Source: DASYSL01 sp036003365
Lineage (GTDB): Bacteria > Eisenbacteria > RBG-16-71-46 > DASYSL01
Assembly: GCA_036003365.1 (NCBI GenBank)
Contig: DASYSL010000049.1
Coordinates: forward strand, 1 to 28,174
Length of the DNA: 28,174 nucleotides
Direction of reading: 5' to 3'
The position numbers were made by a program, and so were the translations under genes. The notes under the pieces were generated by a model. That model was not told where the DNA came from. It made no database searches and worked only from the letters and a program-made list of their open reading frames with translations. Shown here one piece after another: positions 13,809 to 23,660 of this stretch. Positions within the stretch are counted from its first letter, which is position 1. Each line of letters begins with the position of its first letter.

Positions 13809-15046
13809 GCCTGCTCGAGCAGTATGCCGCTGTGGCGGGAGAGGAAGTCGTCGACCAGCTGATGCAGCTCGGCTCCAAGGTGAAGGGCGCCCGCGTCATG
13901 CACGTGAACTCGACGAAGAAGGGCGGGGGCGTGGCCGAGATCCTCGACCGTCTGGTGCCGCTCATGCAGGAAGTGGGCGTGGACGCCGAGTGGGACATCA
14001 TCGACGGCCCGGAAGAGTTCTACGAATGCACGAAGGGCTTCCACAACGCGCTCCAGGGCCAGCACGTGTCGATCCCGGCGTCGCGGCTGCGCGCCTACGA
14101 GCAGGCCAACGAGCGCGCCGCCGAGCGCCTGCGCCCGCAGCTCGAAGCCGCCGATTTCGTGTTCATCCACGATCCCCAGCCGGCGCGCCTCCTGGCGCTC
14201 TGCCCCGGGCGCAAAGGCAAGTGGATCTGGCGCTGCCACATTGACATCAGCCGTCCCTTCCTGCCGGTATGGAAGTATCTGCGCCGGGTGCTCGCGGGCT
14301 ACGACGCGAGCATCTTCTCGCTCTCCGACTTCGCGCAGCCTCTGCCGTTCCCGCTCTACTTGATCCCGCCCAGCATCGATCCTCTGAGCGACAAGAACCG
14401 CGAGCTGACACGGCAGGAAGTGGAGGCCGTGGTGAGCGAGTTCGACCTCGATCCCGATCGGCCCATGGTGCTCCAGGTGTCGCGCTTCGATCGCTTCAAG
14501 GATCCGGTGGGCGTGATCGAGGCCTATCGCTTCGCCAAGCCGTACGTGCCCGGGCTCCAGCTCGTGCTCGCGGGCGGCACGGCGAGCGACGATCCGGAGG
14601 GCGAGGTGGTGCTGCGCGAGGTACAGATCGCGGCCGAGGAGGATCCCGACATCCACATCCTGCTCCTGCCGCCCGACGCTCATCGCACGATCAACGCGCT
14701 GCAGCGCGCCGCCACCATCGTGATCCAGAAATCGCTGCGCGAGGGCTTTGGCCTCACGGTGACGGAAGGCTTGTGGAAGGGAAAGCCGGTGGTGGGCGGC
14801 AACACCGGCGGCATCCGCCTGCAGGTGGTGAATCACCACACTGGATTTCTCGTCAGCTCGCCCGAGGGTGCGGCACTTCGCATCCGCTACCTGCTCAAGA
14901 ACGCCGTCGAGCGCCAGGAGATGGGGAAGAAGGCGCGCGCCTTCGTGCGTGAGAATTTCCTGCTCACGCGCCAGCTGCGCGAATACCTCACGCTGCTCGT
15001 CGGGCTCGGCCACGGCCAGACCGAGCGCATCGAGCTGCTCGGCTAG
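13805..15046 (+). CDS. treT: TreT-type trehalose glycosyltransferring synthase (GT4)
   Basis: This 413-residue GT4-family protein opens with KGARVMHVNSTKKGGGVAEIL, the N-terminal pattern of archaeal and bacterial TreT. IHDPQP (about 125), WRCHIDIS, VLQVSRFDRFKDP and the C-terminal EGFGLTVTEGLWKGKPVVG follow. TreT joins the glucosyl group of a nucleotide sugar (ADP-glucose in the studied enzymes) directly to glucose, giving trehalose in one step, and is reversible. Length equals the characterised family. A strong AGGGAGGAGG ribosome site precedes the ATG, which overlaps the DUF5752 stop. Another GT4 activity cannot be fully excluded, but the trehalose neighbours support the call. Confidence 0.85.
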   Translation: MSLLEQYAAVAGEEVVDQLMQLGSKVKGARVMHVNSTKKGGGVAEILDRLVPLMQEVGVDAEWDIIDGPEEFYECTKGFHNALQGQHVSIPASRLRAYEQANERAAERLRPQLEAADFVFIHDPQPARLLALCPGRKGKWIWRCHIDISRPFLPVWKYLRRVLAGYDASIFSLSDFAQPLPFPLYLIPPSIDPLSDKNRELTRQEVEAVVSEFDLDPDRPMVLQVSRFDRFKDPVGVIEAYRFAKPYVPGLQLVLAGGTASDDPEGEVVLREVQIAAEEDPDIHILLLPPDAHRTINALQRAATIVIQKSLREGFGLTVTEGLWKGKPVVGGNTGGIRLQVVNHHTGFLVSSPEGAALRIRYLLKNAVERQEMGKKARAFVRENFLLTRQLREYLTLLVGLGHGQTERIELLG

Positions 15047-15073
15047 CGATTCGCACACCGAACCGTGTAAAAT
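15045..15073 (+). promoter_or_regulatory. Weak candidate promoter before deoA
   Basis: TAAAAT (15068-15073, 5 of 6 matches) stands out in this GC-rich gap, but the -35 region (AGCGAT, 15045-15050) is poor. The predicted start near 15080 leaves about 34 bases to the TTG of deoA. The first bases overlap the end of treT. Confidence 0.35.
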
Positions 15074-15113
15074 CCGTCGACATTTCAGCCTAGCCAGAAA
15101 GGCAGGGGAAACG

Positions 15114-16481
15114 TTGGCGGACGAGACGAACCAAGCACAGTGGCCGCCCCTGGGCGGCCCCGAGATCGACGCGCGCGCCGCGATCCGCAAGAAGCGCGAC
15201 GGTGGCAAGCATGGCGCCGACGAGATCCTGGCGCTTACCGCAGGGTTCACCCGCGGGCGCATCCCCGACTACCAGATCGCTGCCTGGCTCATGGCCGTAT
15301 TCTTCGAGGGACTCGACGCCGAGGAGACCCTCGCCCTCACCGAGGCCATGCTGCATTCGGGTGAGGTGATCTCGCTTCCCGGCCTCTCCGGTCCCACGGT
15401 GGACAAGCACTCGACGGGCGGGGTCGGCGACAAGATCTCGCTCGCGCTGGCCCCCATGGTGGCCGCGTGCGGCGCGTTCGTGCCCATGATCTCGGGGCGC
15501 GGTCTGGGCCACACCGGCGGCACGCTCGACAAGCTCGAATCCATTCCCGGCATGCGCGTCCAGCTCGGCGCCGAGGAGTTTCGCAAGCTGGTGCGCGCGC
15601 ACGGGCTTGCGTTCGGCAGCCAGACGTCCGATATCGCGCCCGCCGATCGTCTGCTCTACGCCTTGCGTGACGTGACGGCGACCGTCGAGTGCATCCCGCT
15701 CATCGTCTCCTCGATCCTGTCCAAGAAGTTCGCGTCGGGAACCAAGCGCGTCGTGTTCGACGTCAAGACGGGGCGCGGGGCGTTCATGCGCGATCCCGAG
15801 CGCGCGCGCGAGCTGGCGCGCCAGCTCCTCTCGGTGACGCGCGGACTGGGCTTCGACGGCACGGCCTTGATCACCGACATGGAGCAACCCTTGGGGCGCG
15901 CGGTGGGGAATACGCTCGAGGTGGCGGAAGCGGTCGACGTACTGCACGGTGGCGGTCCCGAGGACACGCGCACGCTCACGCTCAAGCTCGCGGGCGAGAT
16001 GCTGGCGCTCGCCGGTCTTTCGGCATCGCCCGAGGAGGGCGAGAAGACCGTCAAGATGGCGGTGAGCGGCGGGCGCGCCTACGCCAAGTTCCAGGAGATC
16101 ATCGAGGCGCAGGGCGGCAACCCGCGCTATGTCATCGATCCGACGCAGCTCCCCAAGGCGCCGCGCGTGCACGGGATCGAGAGCCCGCGCGATGGCTACG
16201 TCACCGGGCTCGACGCGTTCGAGATCGGTGAGATCGTGGTGCACCTGGGCGGCGGACGCCTGCGCAAGGACGACAAGGTCGATCCCTCGGTCGGCATCAT
16301 CCTGCTCAAGAAAATGGGCGACCATGTCGCCAAGGGCGAGCCTCTGGCCACGATTCATGCCCAAGATGCGGCCCAGGTCGCGATCAGGGCGCTCACCGAG
16401 GCCTACCGCATAGGCGACGAGCCGCCGCCGGCGCGTCCGCTCGTGCTCGAGCGCATGCAGGCTCCCACGGCCGTCGTCTGA
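15114..16481 (+). CDS. deoA: Thymidine / pyrimidine-nucleoside phosphorylase
   Basis: This 455-residue protein has the phosphate-binding KHSTGGVGDK (98-107), the complete family signature SGRGLGHTGGTLDKLE (127-142), and the SSILSKKFASG and FDVKTGRGAFM loops. It cleaves thymidine or deoxyuridine with phosphate to give the base and 2-deoxyribose 1-phosphate, which after isomerisation feeds DeoC. The start is TTG at 15114 with CAGGGGAA just upstream; the frame is open further upstream through the 3' end of treT, but only as a shadow. Sequence cannot separate strict thymidine phosphorylase from the broader pyrimidine-nucleoside type. Its stop codon lies within an extended -10 element for the next gene. 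Confidence 0.92.
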   Translation: MADETNQAQWPPLGGPEIDARAAIRKKRDGGKHGADEILALTAGFTRGRIPDYQIAAWLMAVFFEGLDAEETLALTEAMLHSGEVISLPGLSGPTVDKHSTGGVGDKISLALAPMVAACGAFVPMISGRGLGHTGGTLDKLESIPGMRVQLGAEEFRKLVRAHGLAFGSQTSDIAPADRLLYALRDVTATVECIPLIVSSILSKKFASGTKRVVFDVKTGRGAFMRDPERARELARQLLSVTRGLGFDGTALITDMEQPLGRAVGNTLEVAEAVDVLHGGGPEDTRTLTLKLAGEMLALAGLSASPEEGEKTVKMAVSGGRAYAKFQEIIEAQGGNPRYVIDPTQLPKAPRVHGIESPRDGYVTGLDAFEIGEIVVHLGGGRLRKDDKVDPSVGIILLKKMGDHVAKGEPLATIHAQDAAQVAIRALTEAYRIGDEPPPARPLVLERMQAPTAVV

Positions 16482-16487
16482 TAGACT
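16479..16487 (+). promoter_or_regulatory. Extended -10 promoter giving a near-leaderless thioesterase mRNA
   Basis: TGATAGACT is a TGn extended -10 element (TAGACT, 16482-16487). Its TGA is also the deoA stop. There is no good -35 box, as is usual for extended -10 promoters. Transcription would start about 3-5 bases before the ATG at 16498, and no ribosome-binding sequence precedes that ATG. Confidence 0.5.
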
Positions 16488-16497
16488 GCCGGCCGAC

Positions 16498-17004
16498 ATG
16501 ACGAGCCCGCCCGCTTCTCCTCTGGCCGCCAAGCCGGCGAGCGATGCGACGGCCGAGATGATCCAGATCGTCCTGCCCAACGACGCCAACATCCATGGCT
16601 CGGTGCTGGGCGGCACGGTGATGCACTGGATGGACCTCGCGGCGGCCGTGGCCGCGCACCGTCACGCGCGCCGCCCCGTGGTCACCGTCCACGTGGACAC
16701 GATCACGTTCGAGGCGCCGATCAAGATCGGGCAGCTCGCCATTCTCAAGGCCAGGGTGACGCTCGCCGCCACGACCTCGATGGAAGTCGCGGTCGAGGTC
16801 TCGAGCGAGGACCTGAACGGCGCCGTGCGCCGTCACACGAGCACCGCGTACTTCACGTTCGTGGCCATCGACGAGCAGGGGCGGCCAGCGCCCGTGCCGC
16901 CGCTGCGCCTCGACACGGACGAGGAGCGCGCCGAACATCGCGCTGCCTTGTCGCGGCGCCAGCGGCGCTTGGCGCTTCGAGCAGGAGGAGAACGTGCCGG
17001 TTAG
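16498..17004 (+). CDS. Acyl-CoA thioesterase, hotdog fold (YciA-like)
   Basis: This 168-residue protein has the hotdog thioesterase pattern: LPNDANIHGSVLGGTVMHWMD (Asn31 and Asp46 at the usual catalytic places), then HVDTITFEAPIKIGQLAILK and a VEVSSEDL strand. Such enzymes hydrolyse acyl-CoA to free acid and CoA in the cytoplasm. The C-terminal ~30 residues are charged and overlap the next gene by 11 bases. No Shine-Dalgarno sequence lies before the ATG, which fits the leaderless promoter at 16479. The neighbouring E2 gene handles acyl-CoA production, a plausible but unproven link. Confidence 0.85.
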   Translation: MTSPPASPLAAKPASDATAEMIQIVLPNDANIHGSVLGGTVMHWMDLAAAVAAHRHARRPVVTVHVDTITFEAPIKIGQLAILKARVTLAATTSMEVAVEVSSEDLNGAVRRHTSTAYFTFVAIDEQGRPAPVPPLRLDTDEERAEHRAALSRRQRRLALRAGGERAG

Positions 17005-18340
17005 CATCGTCGTGCCGCAGCTCGGCGAGAGCATCGCCGAGGGGACGATCTCGAAGTGGCTCAAGAAGGCGGGCGACACCGTCCGCAAGGACGAGCCCGT
17101 GGTCGAGATCATGACCGACAAGATCACGGTCGAAGTGCCGGCGCCCGTCGAGGGCACGATCGGCGCCATCACCGTCGAGGAAGGGCAGACGGTGCCGGTC
17201 GGAGTCGAGATCGCGACGATTCTCAAGTCGGGTGAAACCGCTGCCAGTCCCGCCGGCGGAGCGGTGGCCGCTGCTCCGGCGGCAAAGCAAGCAACGGCCT
17301 CCGCAGCGGCAGCCGCTCCTCCGGCGGGGAAGCCAGCAACGGCTCCCAGCCGGACGGGTGTCGCGGCGCCACCGCCGCCGCCGCTTCCCCAGATTCCCAT
17401 GCCGGCGTCGCGGGGCGGCAATGGAGACGCGCGTCCCGGATTCCTCTCGCCCATCGTGCGCCGTCTGGCGCGCGAGCACGGCGTCGATCCGAGCCGCGTG
17501 CGCGGCACCGGCCGCGGCGGACGCATCACGCGCGAAGACATGCTCTCGTTCATCGAAGGCGGCGGCGCGGCCGCCGCCGCGAGCGCCGGGCCGGCGCTTC
17601 CTTCCGTGCCGCGCATCGGCATGCGCGCGCCCTCGGGCCCGCTCGAGGAGCGCATCGCGCTCGCCGGCGTGCGCAAGGTGATCTCCGAGCGCATGGTGAA
17701 AAGCAAGTTCACCGCCGTGCACACGACGTGCATGGAAGAAGTCGACGTGAGCGCCATCGTGCGGCTGCGCGAGCAGGTGAAGGAGAGCGTGCGCCGCGAC
17801 CATGGCGTGCGACTCACCTACACGCCGTTCTTCGTCAAGGCGGCGGTGTTCGCGTTGCAGGACTTCCCGCGCATGAACGCCACCTGGCAGGGCGACGATG
17901 CGGTAGTGGTCAAGCGCTACTACAACATGGGTGTGGCCGTGGGCCGCGACGAAGGGCTTCTCGTGCCCGTGGTGAAGGACGCGGGCAACCTCGACCTCAT
18001 CTCGCTCGCCCGCGCCATCAACGACATCTCCGAGCGCGCGCACGCCAACCGGCTGGCGCCCGACGACCTCTCCGGCGGCACCTTCAGCATCACCAACGCC
18101 GGTCTCTACGGCTCGCTCACCTCGACGCCGATCATCAACTATCCCGAGGTGGCCATCCTGGGCGTGCACAAGATCGCGCCCCGTCCCACCGTGGTCGACG
18201 GCCAGATCGCGATCCGGCCCATGACCATTCTGGCCTGCACCTTCGACCACCGCTGGATCGACGGTCACACCGCCGTCCAGTTCCTGGTCCGGGTCAAGGA
18301 AGTGCTCGAAAAGCCGGAGCTCTTCTGGCTCGCGGTGTGA
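16994..18340 (+). CDS. Dihydrolipoamide acyltransferase (E2) of a 2-oxoacid dehydrogenase complex
   Basis: This is a 448-residue three-domain E2. The lipoyl domain spans residues 1-78 with the lipoylated Lys43 in MTDKITVEV. An Ala/Pro linker follows (~80-148), then a peripheral-subunit binding domain (150-186, FLSPIVRRLAREHGVDPSRV). The catalytic domain (~210-448) ends with FDHRWIDG (His419, Asp423). The start is GTG, with AGGAGGAG directly upstream inside the thioesterase gene. It transfers an acyl group from lipoate to CoA. The E1 and E3 partners are not in the window, so the substrate (pyruvate, 2-oxoglutarate or branched-chain oxoacids) is undetermined. The binding-domain sequence and linker leave a branched-chain or pyruvate complex as the better guesses. 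Confidence 0.9.
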   Translation: MPVSIVVPQLGESIAEGTISKWLKKAGDTVRKDEPVVEIMTDKITVEVPAPVEGTIGAITVEEGQTVPVGVEIATILKSGETAASPAGGAVAAAPAAKQATASAAAAAPPAGKPATAPSRTGVAAPPPPPLPQIPMPASRGGNGDARPGFLSPIVRRLAREHGVDPSRVRGTGRGGRITREDMLSFIEGGGAAAAASAGPALPSVPRIGMRAPSGPLEERIALAGVRKVISERMVKSKFTAVHTTCMEEVDVSAIVRLREQVKESVRRDHGVRLTYTPFFVKAAVFALQDFPRMNATWQGDDAVVVKRYYNMGVAVGRDEGLLVPVVKDAGNLDLISLARAINDISERAHANRLAPDDLSGGTFSITNAGLYGSLTSTPIINYPEVAILGVHKIAPRPTVVDGQIAIRPMTILACTFDHRWIDGHTAVQFLVRVKEVLEKPELFWLAV

Positions 18341-18378
18341 AACGGAATTCTCACCCAAGTTCCGATCCTGCAACGCTC

Positions 18379-18407
18379 TTGCCGCTCTAGCCGGGCCCGG
18401 CTAGACT
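18379..18407 (+). promoter_or_regulatory. Promoter for the DUF2203-nuo operon, near-leaderless
   Basis: TTGCCG (18379-18384), a 17-base spacer and TAGACT (18402-18407) form a good sigma70-type promoter. The expected start (18413-18415) is one to three bases before the ATG at 18416, so the mRNA would be essentially leaderless. Confidence 0.6.
18386..18405. promoter_or_regulatory. Perfect 20-bp palindrome between -35 and -10, candidate operator
   Basis: TCTAGCCGGG is followed by its exact reverse complement. The palindrome fills the promoter spacer and runs four bases into the -10 box, the classic place for a repressor dimer site. It also lies 45 bases after the E2 stop, so it could instead be a terminator hairpin for the upstream operon, although no T tract follows. 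Confidence 0.5.
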
Positions 18408-18415
18408 GGGGCCGA

Positions 18416-18835
18416 ATGGAGATCAAGCTGTTCACGGCCGACGAGGCCTCCGCCATCATTCCGTACCTCGAAGCGAAGGTGAGACGGATCCGCTCGACCA
18501 AGCGTGAGCTGGATGCGACCGTGCGTCGTCTCGAGGTGCTGTCGCTCATCGTCGGAGCGGGGGCGGCGGGGGACAACCCGGATGCCAAGGCCCGCGAGCG
18601 CACGCAAGCGCGGGCCCGCCACCTGGCGCGCGAGATCGAGGAAGAGATCGAGGCGATCCACGAGCGCGGGGTGGTGATGAAGGATTTGGACGAGGGATTG
18701 GTGGACTTCTACGGACTGCGAGGCGACCGCCTCGTCTTCCTGTGCTGGAAATCGGGAGAGAGCGTGGTCGCGCATTGGCATCCCCTGGATCGCGGTTACG
18801 CCGCTCGCCAACCTCTTTCCACTCACGAAGCCTGA
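18416..18835 (+). CDS. DUF2203 family protein
   Basis: This 139-residue protein fits DUF2203. It has an N-terminal LFTADEASAIIPYLEAKV segment, a long charged helix pair (about 20-90, coiled-coil-like, rich in Arg and Glu) and a C-terminal motif GVVMKDLDEGLVDFYG with LCWKSGE and HWHPLD. The family is widespread, and its function is not established. It directly follows a promoter with a palindromic element and precedes nuoB by 19 bases, so it appears to be the first gene of the complex I operon here. There is no signal peptide or membrane helix. Confidence 0.85.
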   Translation: MEIKLFTADEASAIIPYLEAKVRRIRSTKRELDATVRRLEVLSLIVGAGAAGDNPDAKARERTQARARHLAREIEEEIEAIHERGVVMKDLDEGLVDFYGLRGDRLVFLCWKSGESVVAHWHPLDRGYAARQPLSTHEA

Positions 18836-18854
18836 TTCCGGAGCAGGAGAAGCC

Positions 18855-19502
18855 ATGGTGGACATGAAGCGGGTCACGGGACCCACGCCCGGTCTGGAGA
18901 ACGCCGCGAATCCCGGGCCCAGGAGCGAGATGCCGCGGGAGGCCGAGCCCTTCCGGCAGAATTTCGTCACCACCAAGCTCGACTACTTCATCAACTGGGG
19001 ACGCAAGAACGCGCTGTGGCCGATGCCCTTCGGCACCGCCTGCTGCGCCATCGAGTTCATGAGCGTGGTGTCGTCGCACTACGACCTGTCGCGCTTCGGC
19101 GCCGAGGTCGTGCGCTTCTCGCCGCGGCAGTCCGACCTCATGATCGTGGCCGGCACCGTGGTCGACAAGATGGGCCCCATCCTCAAGACGATCTACGACC
19201 AGATGCCCGAGCCCAAGTGGGTGATCGCCATGGGCGTGTGCGCGTCGTCGGGCGGCTTCTACCGCGCCTACCACGTCATGCAGGGAATCGACGAGATCGT
19301 TCCCGTCGACGTGTACGTGCCCGGCTGCCCCCCCACGCCGGAAGGGCTCATGCACGGCATTCTTCGTTTGCAGGACGCGATCCAGAAGGGCGAGACGCAC
19401 GTGCAGCGCGACATGGCCCTGCGCGCGCGTAACCAGAAGGTCGATCTGCCGCAGTCGGTGATCACGGCCGAGGACTTGAAGAAGCGGCAGGGGGTGGCGT
19501 GA
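18855..19502 (+). CDS. nuoB: NADH-quinone oxidoreductase subunit B
   Basis: This 215-residue subunit holds iron-sulfur cluster N2, the last carrier before quinone. The cluster Cys are visible: adjacent Cys63 and Cys64 in FGTACCAIEF, Cys129 in GVCASSGG and Cys158 in VPGCPPTPE. An extra ~30-residue N-terminal tail precedes the core. The ATG has a strong CAGGAGAA ribosome site. It overlaps nuoCD by four bases (GTGA). The usual first gene, nuoA, is absent; DUF2203 stands in its place. Confidence 0.96.
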   Translation: MVDMKRVTGPTPGLENAANPGPRSEMPREAEPFRQNFVTTKLDYFINWGRKNALWPMPFGTACCAIEFMSVVSSHYDLSRFGAEVVRFSPRQSDLMIVAGTVVDKMGPILKTIYDQMPEPKWVIAMGVCASSGGFYRAYHVMQGIDEIVPVDVYVPGCPPTPEGLMHGILRLQDAIQKGETHVQRDMALRARNQKVDLPQSVITAEDLKKRQGVA

Positions 19503-21322
19503 CGCCCAGGCCGTCTCCCGAAGCCCCCATGGCGTCGGTCGAGAGCCCCGATCCGCGCTGGAAGTCGCGCTTCTGGGGACACACGCAAGGCGCCGAGGCG
19601 CTGCGCGAGAAGCCGACCTTCCGCGTGCTCGAGCAGGCCTGCCCGGGTGCGGTGACCGCGGCCGAGGACCGCTCGGGAGACCTCTCGCTCACCGTACGCG
19701 CCGCCGATCTGCTCAAGGTGGCGCGCACGCTGCGCGACCATCCCGACCTGCGTTACGACATGCTCTTGGACGTGTGCGGGCTCGACCGCTCGGCGCTGCC
19801 GGAAGGCGACGGCGGCGAGCGCTTCCACGCGGTCTATCACCTGTATTCCATGCCGCGCGGCAAGCGCGTGCGCCTCCATGTGCCGCTCGCCACCGAGCAC
19901 CCCGAGGTCGACTCGCTGACCTCGCTGTGGGCTTCGGCCAATTGGGCCGAGCGCGAAGCTTTCGACATGTACGGGTTCCGCTTCCGCGGCCATCCCGACC
20001 TGCGCCGGATCCTGTGCCACGAAGAGTTCGTGGGCCACCCGCTGCGCAAGGACTATCCGCCCGACCGGCGGCACATGCTGTCGCGCACCTACTCGTCTTT
20101 CCCCGGCCTGCCCGCCGATTCCCCCGAGGGCCAGCGCATCTCGGTCGTCGAGGGAGACGTCGAGAAGGTGTACATCAACCTTGGCCCCTCGCACCCGGCG
20201 ACCCACGGCACGTTCCGCATCCAGGCGCGCCTGGACGGTGAGGTGATCGAGGAGTCGCGCACCGAGGTCGGCTACCTGCACCGCTGCTTCGAGAAGATGT
20301 GCGAGGCGCACCAGTTCACGCAGATCTTTCCCTTCACCGACCGGCTCAACTATCTCTCGGCGTTCAACAACAACGTCGGCTATGCCATGACGGTGGAGAA
20401 GCTGCTCGGCCTCGAGCTGCCGGAGCGGGCGATCGCCATCCGCGTCATCCTCATGGAATTCAGCCGCATCATGGATCACATGGTGACCATCGGCACCAAC
20501 CTCGTGGACATGGGTGCGCTCACCAACTTCTGGTACGCGTACCTGCCGCGCGAGGAGATCTACACGCTGATCGAGGCGTGCTGCGGGGCGCGGCTCACGG
20601 TGAGCTACGGGCGCATCGGCGGCGTCTCGCAGGACGTGCCCGAGAACTTCATCGCGCTCGCCAACGGCGTGCTCGAGCGGCTACCCGAGTTCGTCGACTA
20701 CATCGACGCGCTCATCACCAAGAACATGATCTTCCAGAAGCGCACGCGCGACGTGGGCGTGCTGCCGCGCGACCGCGCGCTGTCGTACGCGTGGACGGGG
20801 CCGGTCCTGCGGGCCACCGGCGTGCAGTTCGATCTGCGCCGCGCGCACCCGTACTACGGCTACGAGACGTACGATTTCGAGATCCCGGTGCGCACCAACG
20901 GCGACGTGTACGACCGCTACGTGATCCGCATGCAGGAGATCCGCGAGAGCATGAAGATCATTCGCCAGGCGATCGAGCGCTTCCCGGGCGGCGCGCACAT
21001 CGTCGACGACTGGACGGTGGCCCTGCCGCCCAAGAACGAGGTCTACACCAACATCGAAGCCCTCATGGCGCACTTCAAGTTCGTCATGCACGGGCCCAAG
21101 GTGCCGGCGGGGGAGGTCTACTCGTATACCGAGAGCCCGGTCGGCGAGCTGGGCTTCTATCTCGTCGCCGACGGCGGTCCCAAGCCCTACCGGCTGCACT
21201 GCCGGGCGCCCGGCTTCTACATCTTCAGCGCCATCGACGAGAATCTGAAGGGTGCCATGATCTCGGATTTCGCCGCCAACCTGGGCAGCCTCGCCATCGT
21301 CGCCGGCGAGCTGGACCGCTGA
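19499..21322 (+). CDS. nuoCD: NADH-quinone oxidoreductase subunit C/D fusion
   Basis: One 607-residue frame covers both peripheral-arm subunits. Residues ~1-200 are NuoC, ending in the diagnostic FRGHPDLRRILCHEEF and GHPLRKDYP. Residues ~210-607 are NuoD, from VYINLGPSHPATHGT on. The quinone-site residues are present with the right spacing: His236 and Tyr285, 49 apart as in the Thermus His38/Tyr87 pair. The C-terminus YIFSAIDENLKGAMISDF is normal. The start GTG overlaps nuoB; an internal ATG (residue 11) is possible. There is no frameshift at the junction, so this is a true fusion, as also found in E. coli and several other lineages. Confidence 0.95.
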   Translation: MTPRPSPEAPMASVESPDPRWKSRFWGHTQGAEALREKPTFRVLEQACPGAVTAAEDRSGDLSLTVRAADLLKVARTLRDHPDLRYDMLLDVCGLDRSALPEGDGGERFHAVYHLYSMPRGKRVRLHVPLATEHPEVDSLTSLWASANWAEREAFDMYGFRFRGHPDLRRILCHEEFVGHPLRKDYPPDRRHMLSRTYSSFPGLPADSPEGQRISVVEGDVEKVYINLGPSHPATHGTFRIQARLDGEVIEESRTEVGYLHRCFEKMCEAHQFTQIFPFTDRLNYLSAFNNNVGYAMTVEKLLGLELPERAIAIRVILMEFSRIMDHMVTIGTNLVDMGALTNFWYAYLPREEIYTLIEACCGARLTVSYGRIGGVSQDVPENFIALANGVLERLPEFVDYIDALITKNMIFQKRTRDVGVLPRDRALSYAWTGPVLRATGVQFDLRRAHPYYGYETYDFEIPVRTNGDVYDRYVIRMQEIRESMKIIRQAIERFPGGAHIVDDWTVALPPKNEVYTNIEALMAHFKFVMHGPKVPAGEVYSYTESPVGELGFYLVADGGPKPYRLHCRAPGFYIFSAIDENLKGAMISDFAANLGSLAIVAGELDR

Positions 21323-21332
21323 GGAGCCGCGC

Positions 21333-22972
<1,640 letters not shown>

Positions 22973-22976
<4 letters not shown>

Positions 22977-23650
22977 GCAGTCAGGCGACCGAAACGCACC
23001 GCGAGACCGAAGCGCGCCGCCAGACCGAAGCCCCGCAGGGCTCGAGCCCGACCGTGCAGGAGCGTTACCGTATCGTCGAGGGCGGCCCCGCCGCCGCACC
23101 CACGGGAACCCACACCGGACACCTGCCCAACGACATCCCCGACTGGGAACGGCCGTCGGTGTGGGCCACGATGAAGGGCCTCGTGGTCACCACCACCAAC
23201 TTCATGAAGAACCTCTTCCCGCAGAACCGCTGGCAGAAGCCGACCATCAACTATCCCGAGGAGCGCCGCGCCTACTCGCCGCGCTTCCGCGGCATCCACC
23301 AGCTCACCAAGCGCCCGGACGGCAGCCTCAAGTGCGTCGCCTGCTTCATGTGCGCGACCATCTGCCCCGCCGAGTGCATCGTGATCGAGGCGGCGGAGTT
23401 TCCCGACAAGCGCGTCGAGAAGTATCCCGTGCGCTTCGACATCGACATGCTGCGCTGCGTGATGTGCGGCCTGTGCGTGGACGCCTGTCCGGAAGAGGCC
23501 ATCATCATGACCGGCGACTACGAGATGGCCGCCTTCAGCCGCGCCGAGACCGTGTACCCGATCAGCTTGCTCGCCGATCGGCCGCAGCTCGCGTCGACGC
23601 CTCCCGGCTATCGCCCGCGCTACACGCCGGGCCCCGACCTCGTCCGCTGA
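22973..23650 (+). CDS. nuoI: NADH-quinone oxidoreductase subunit I
   Basis: This 225-residue protein has two 4Fe-4S motifs, Cys121/124/127/131 (CVACFMCATICP) and Cys162/165/168/172 (CVMCGLCVDACP), which hold clusters N6a and N6b that pass electrons to NuoB. The N-terminal ~60 residues are a disordered Thr/Glu/Gln-rich extension not seen in short NuoI proteins, followed by an amphipathic helix (VWATMKGLVVTTTNFMKNLF) that would lie on the membrane. The ATG follows GGAGGAACG and overlaps the nuoG stop. nuoH, normally between nuoG and nuoI, is missing, and the next gene is not a nuo gene. Confidence 0.95.
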
Positions 23651-23660
23651 TTGCCTCGCT

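Noticed and set aside
13709..15262. 517-residue minus-strand frame opposite treT
   Set aside because: It is a shadow with no domain, and it crosses the real gene boundaries.
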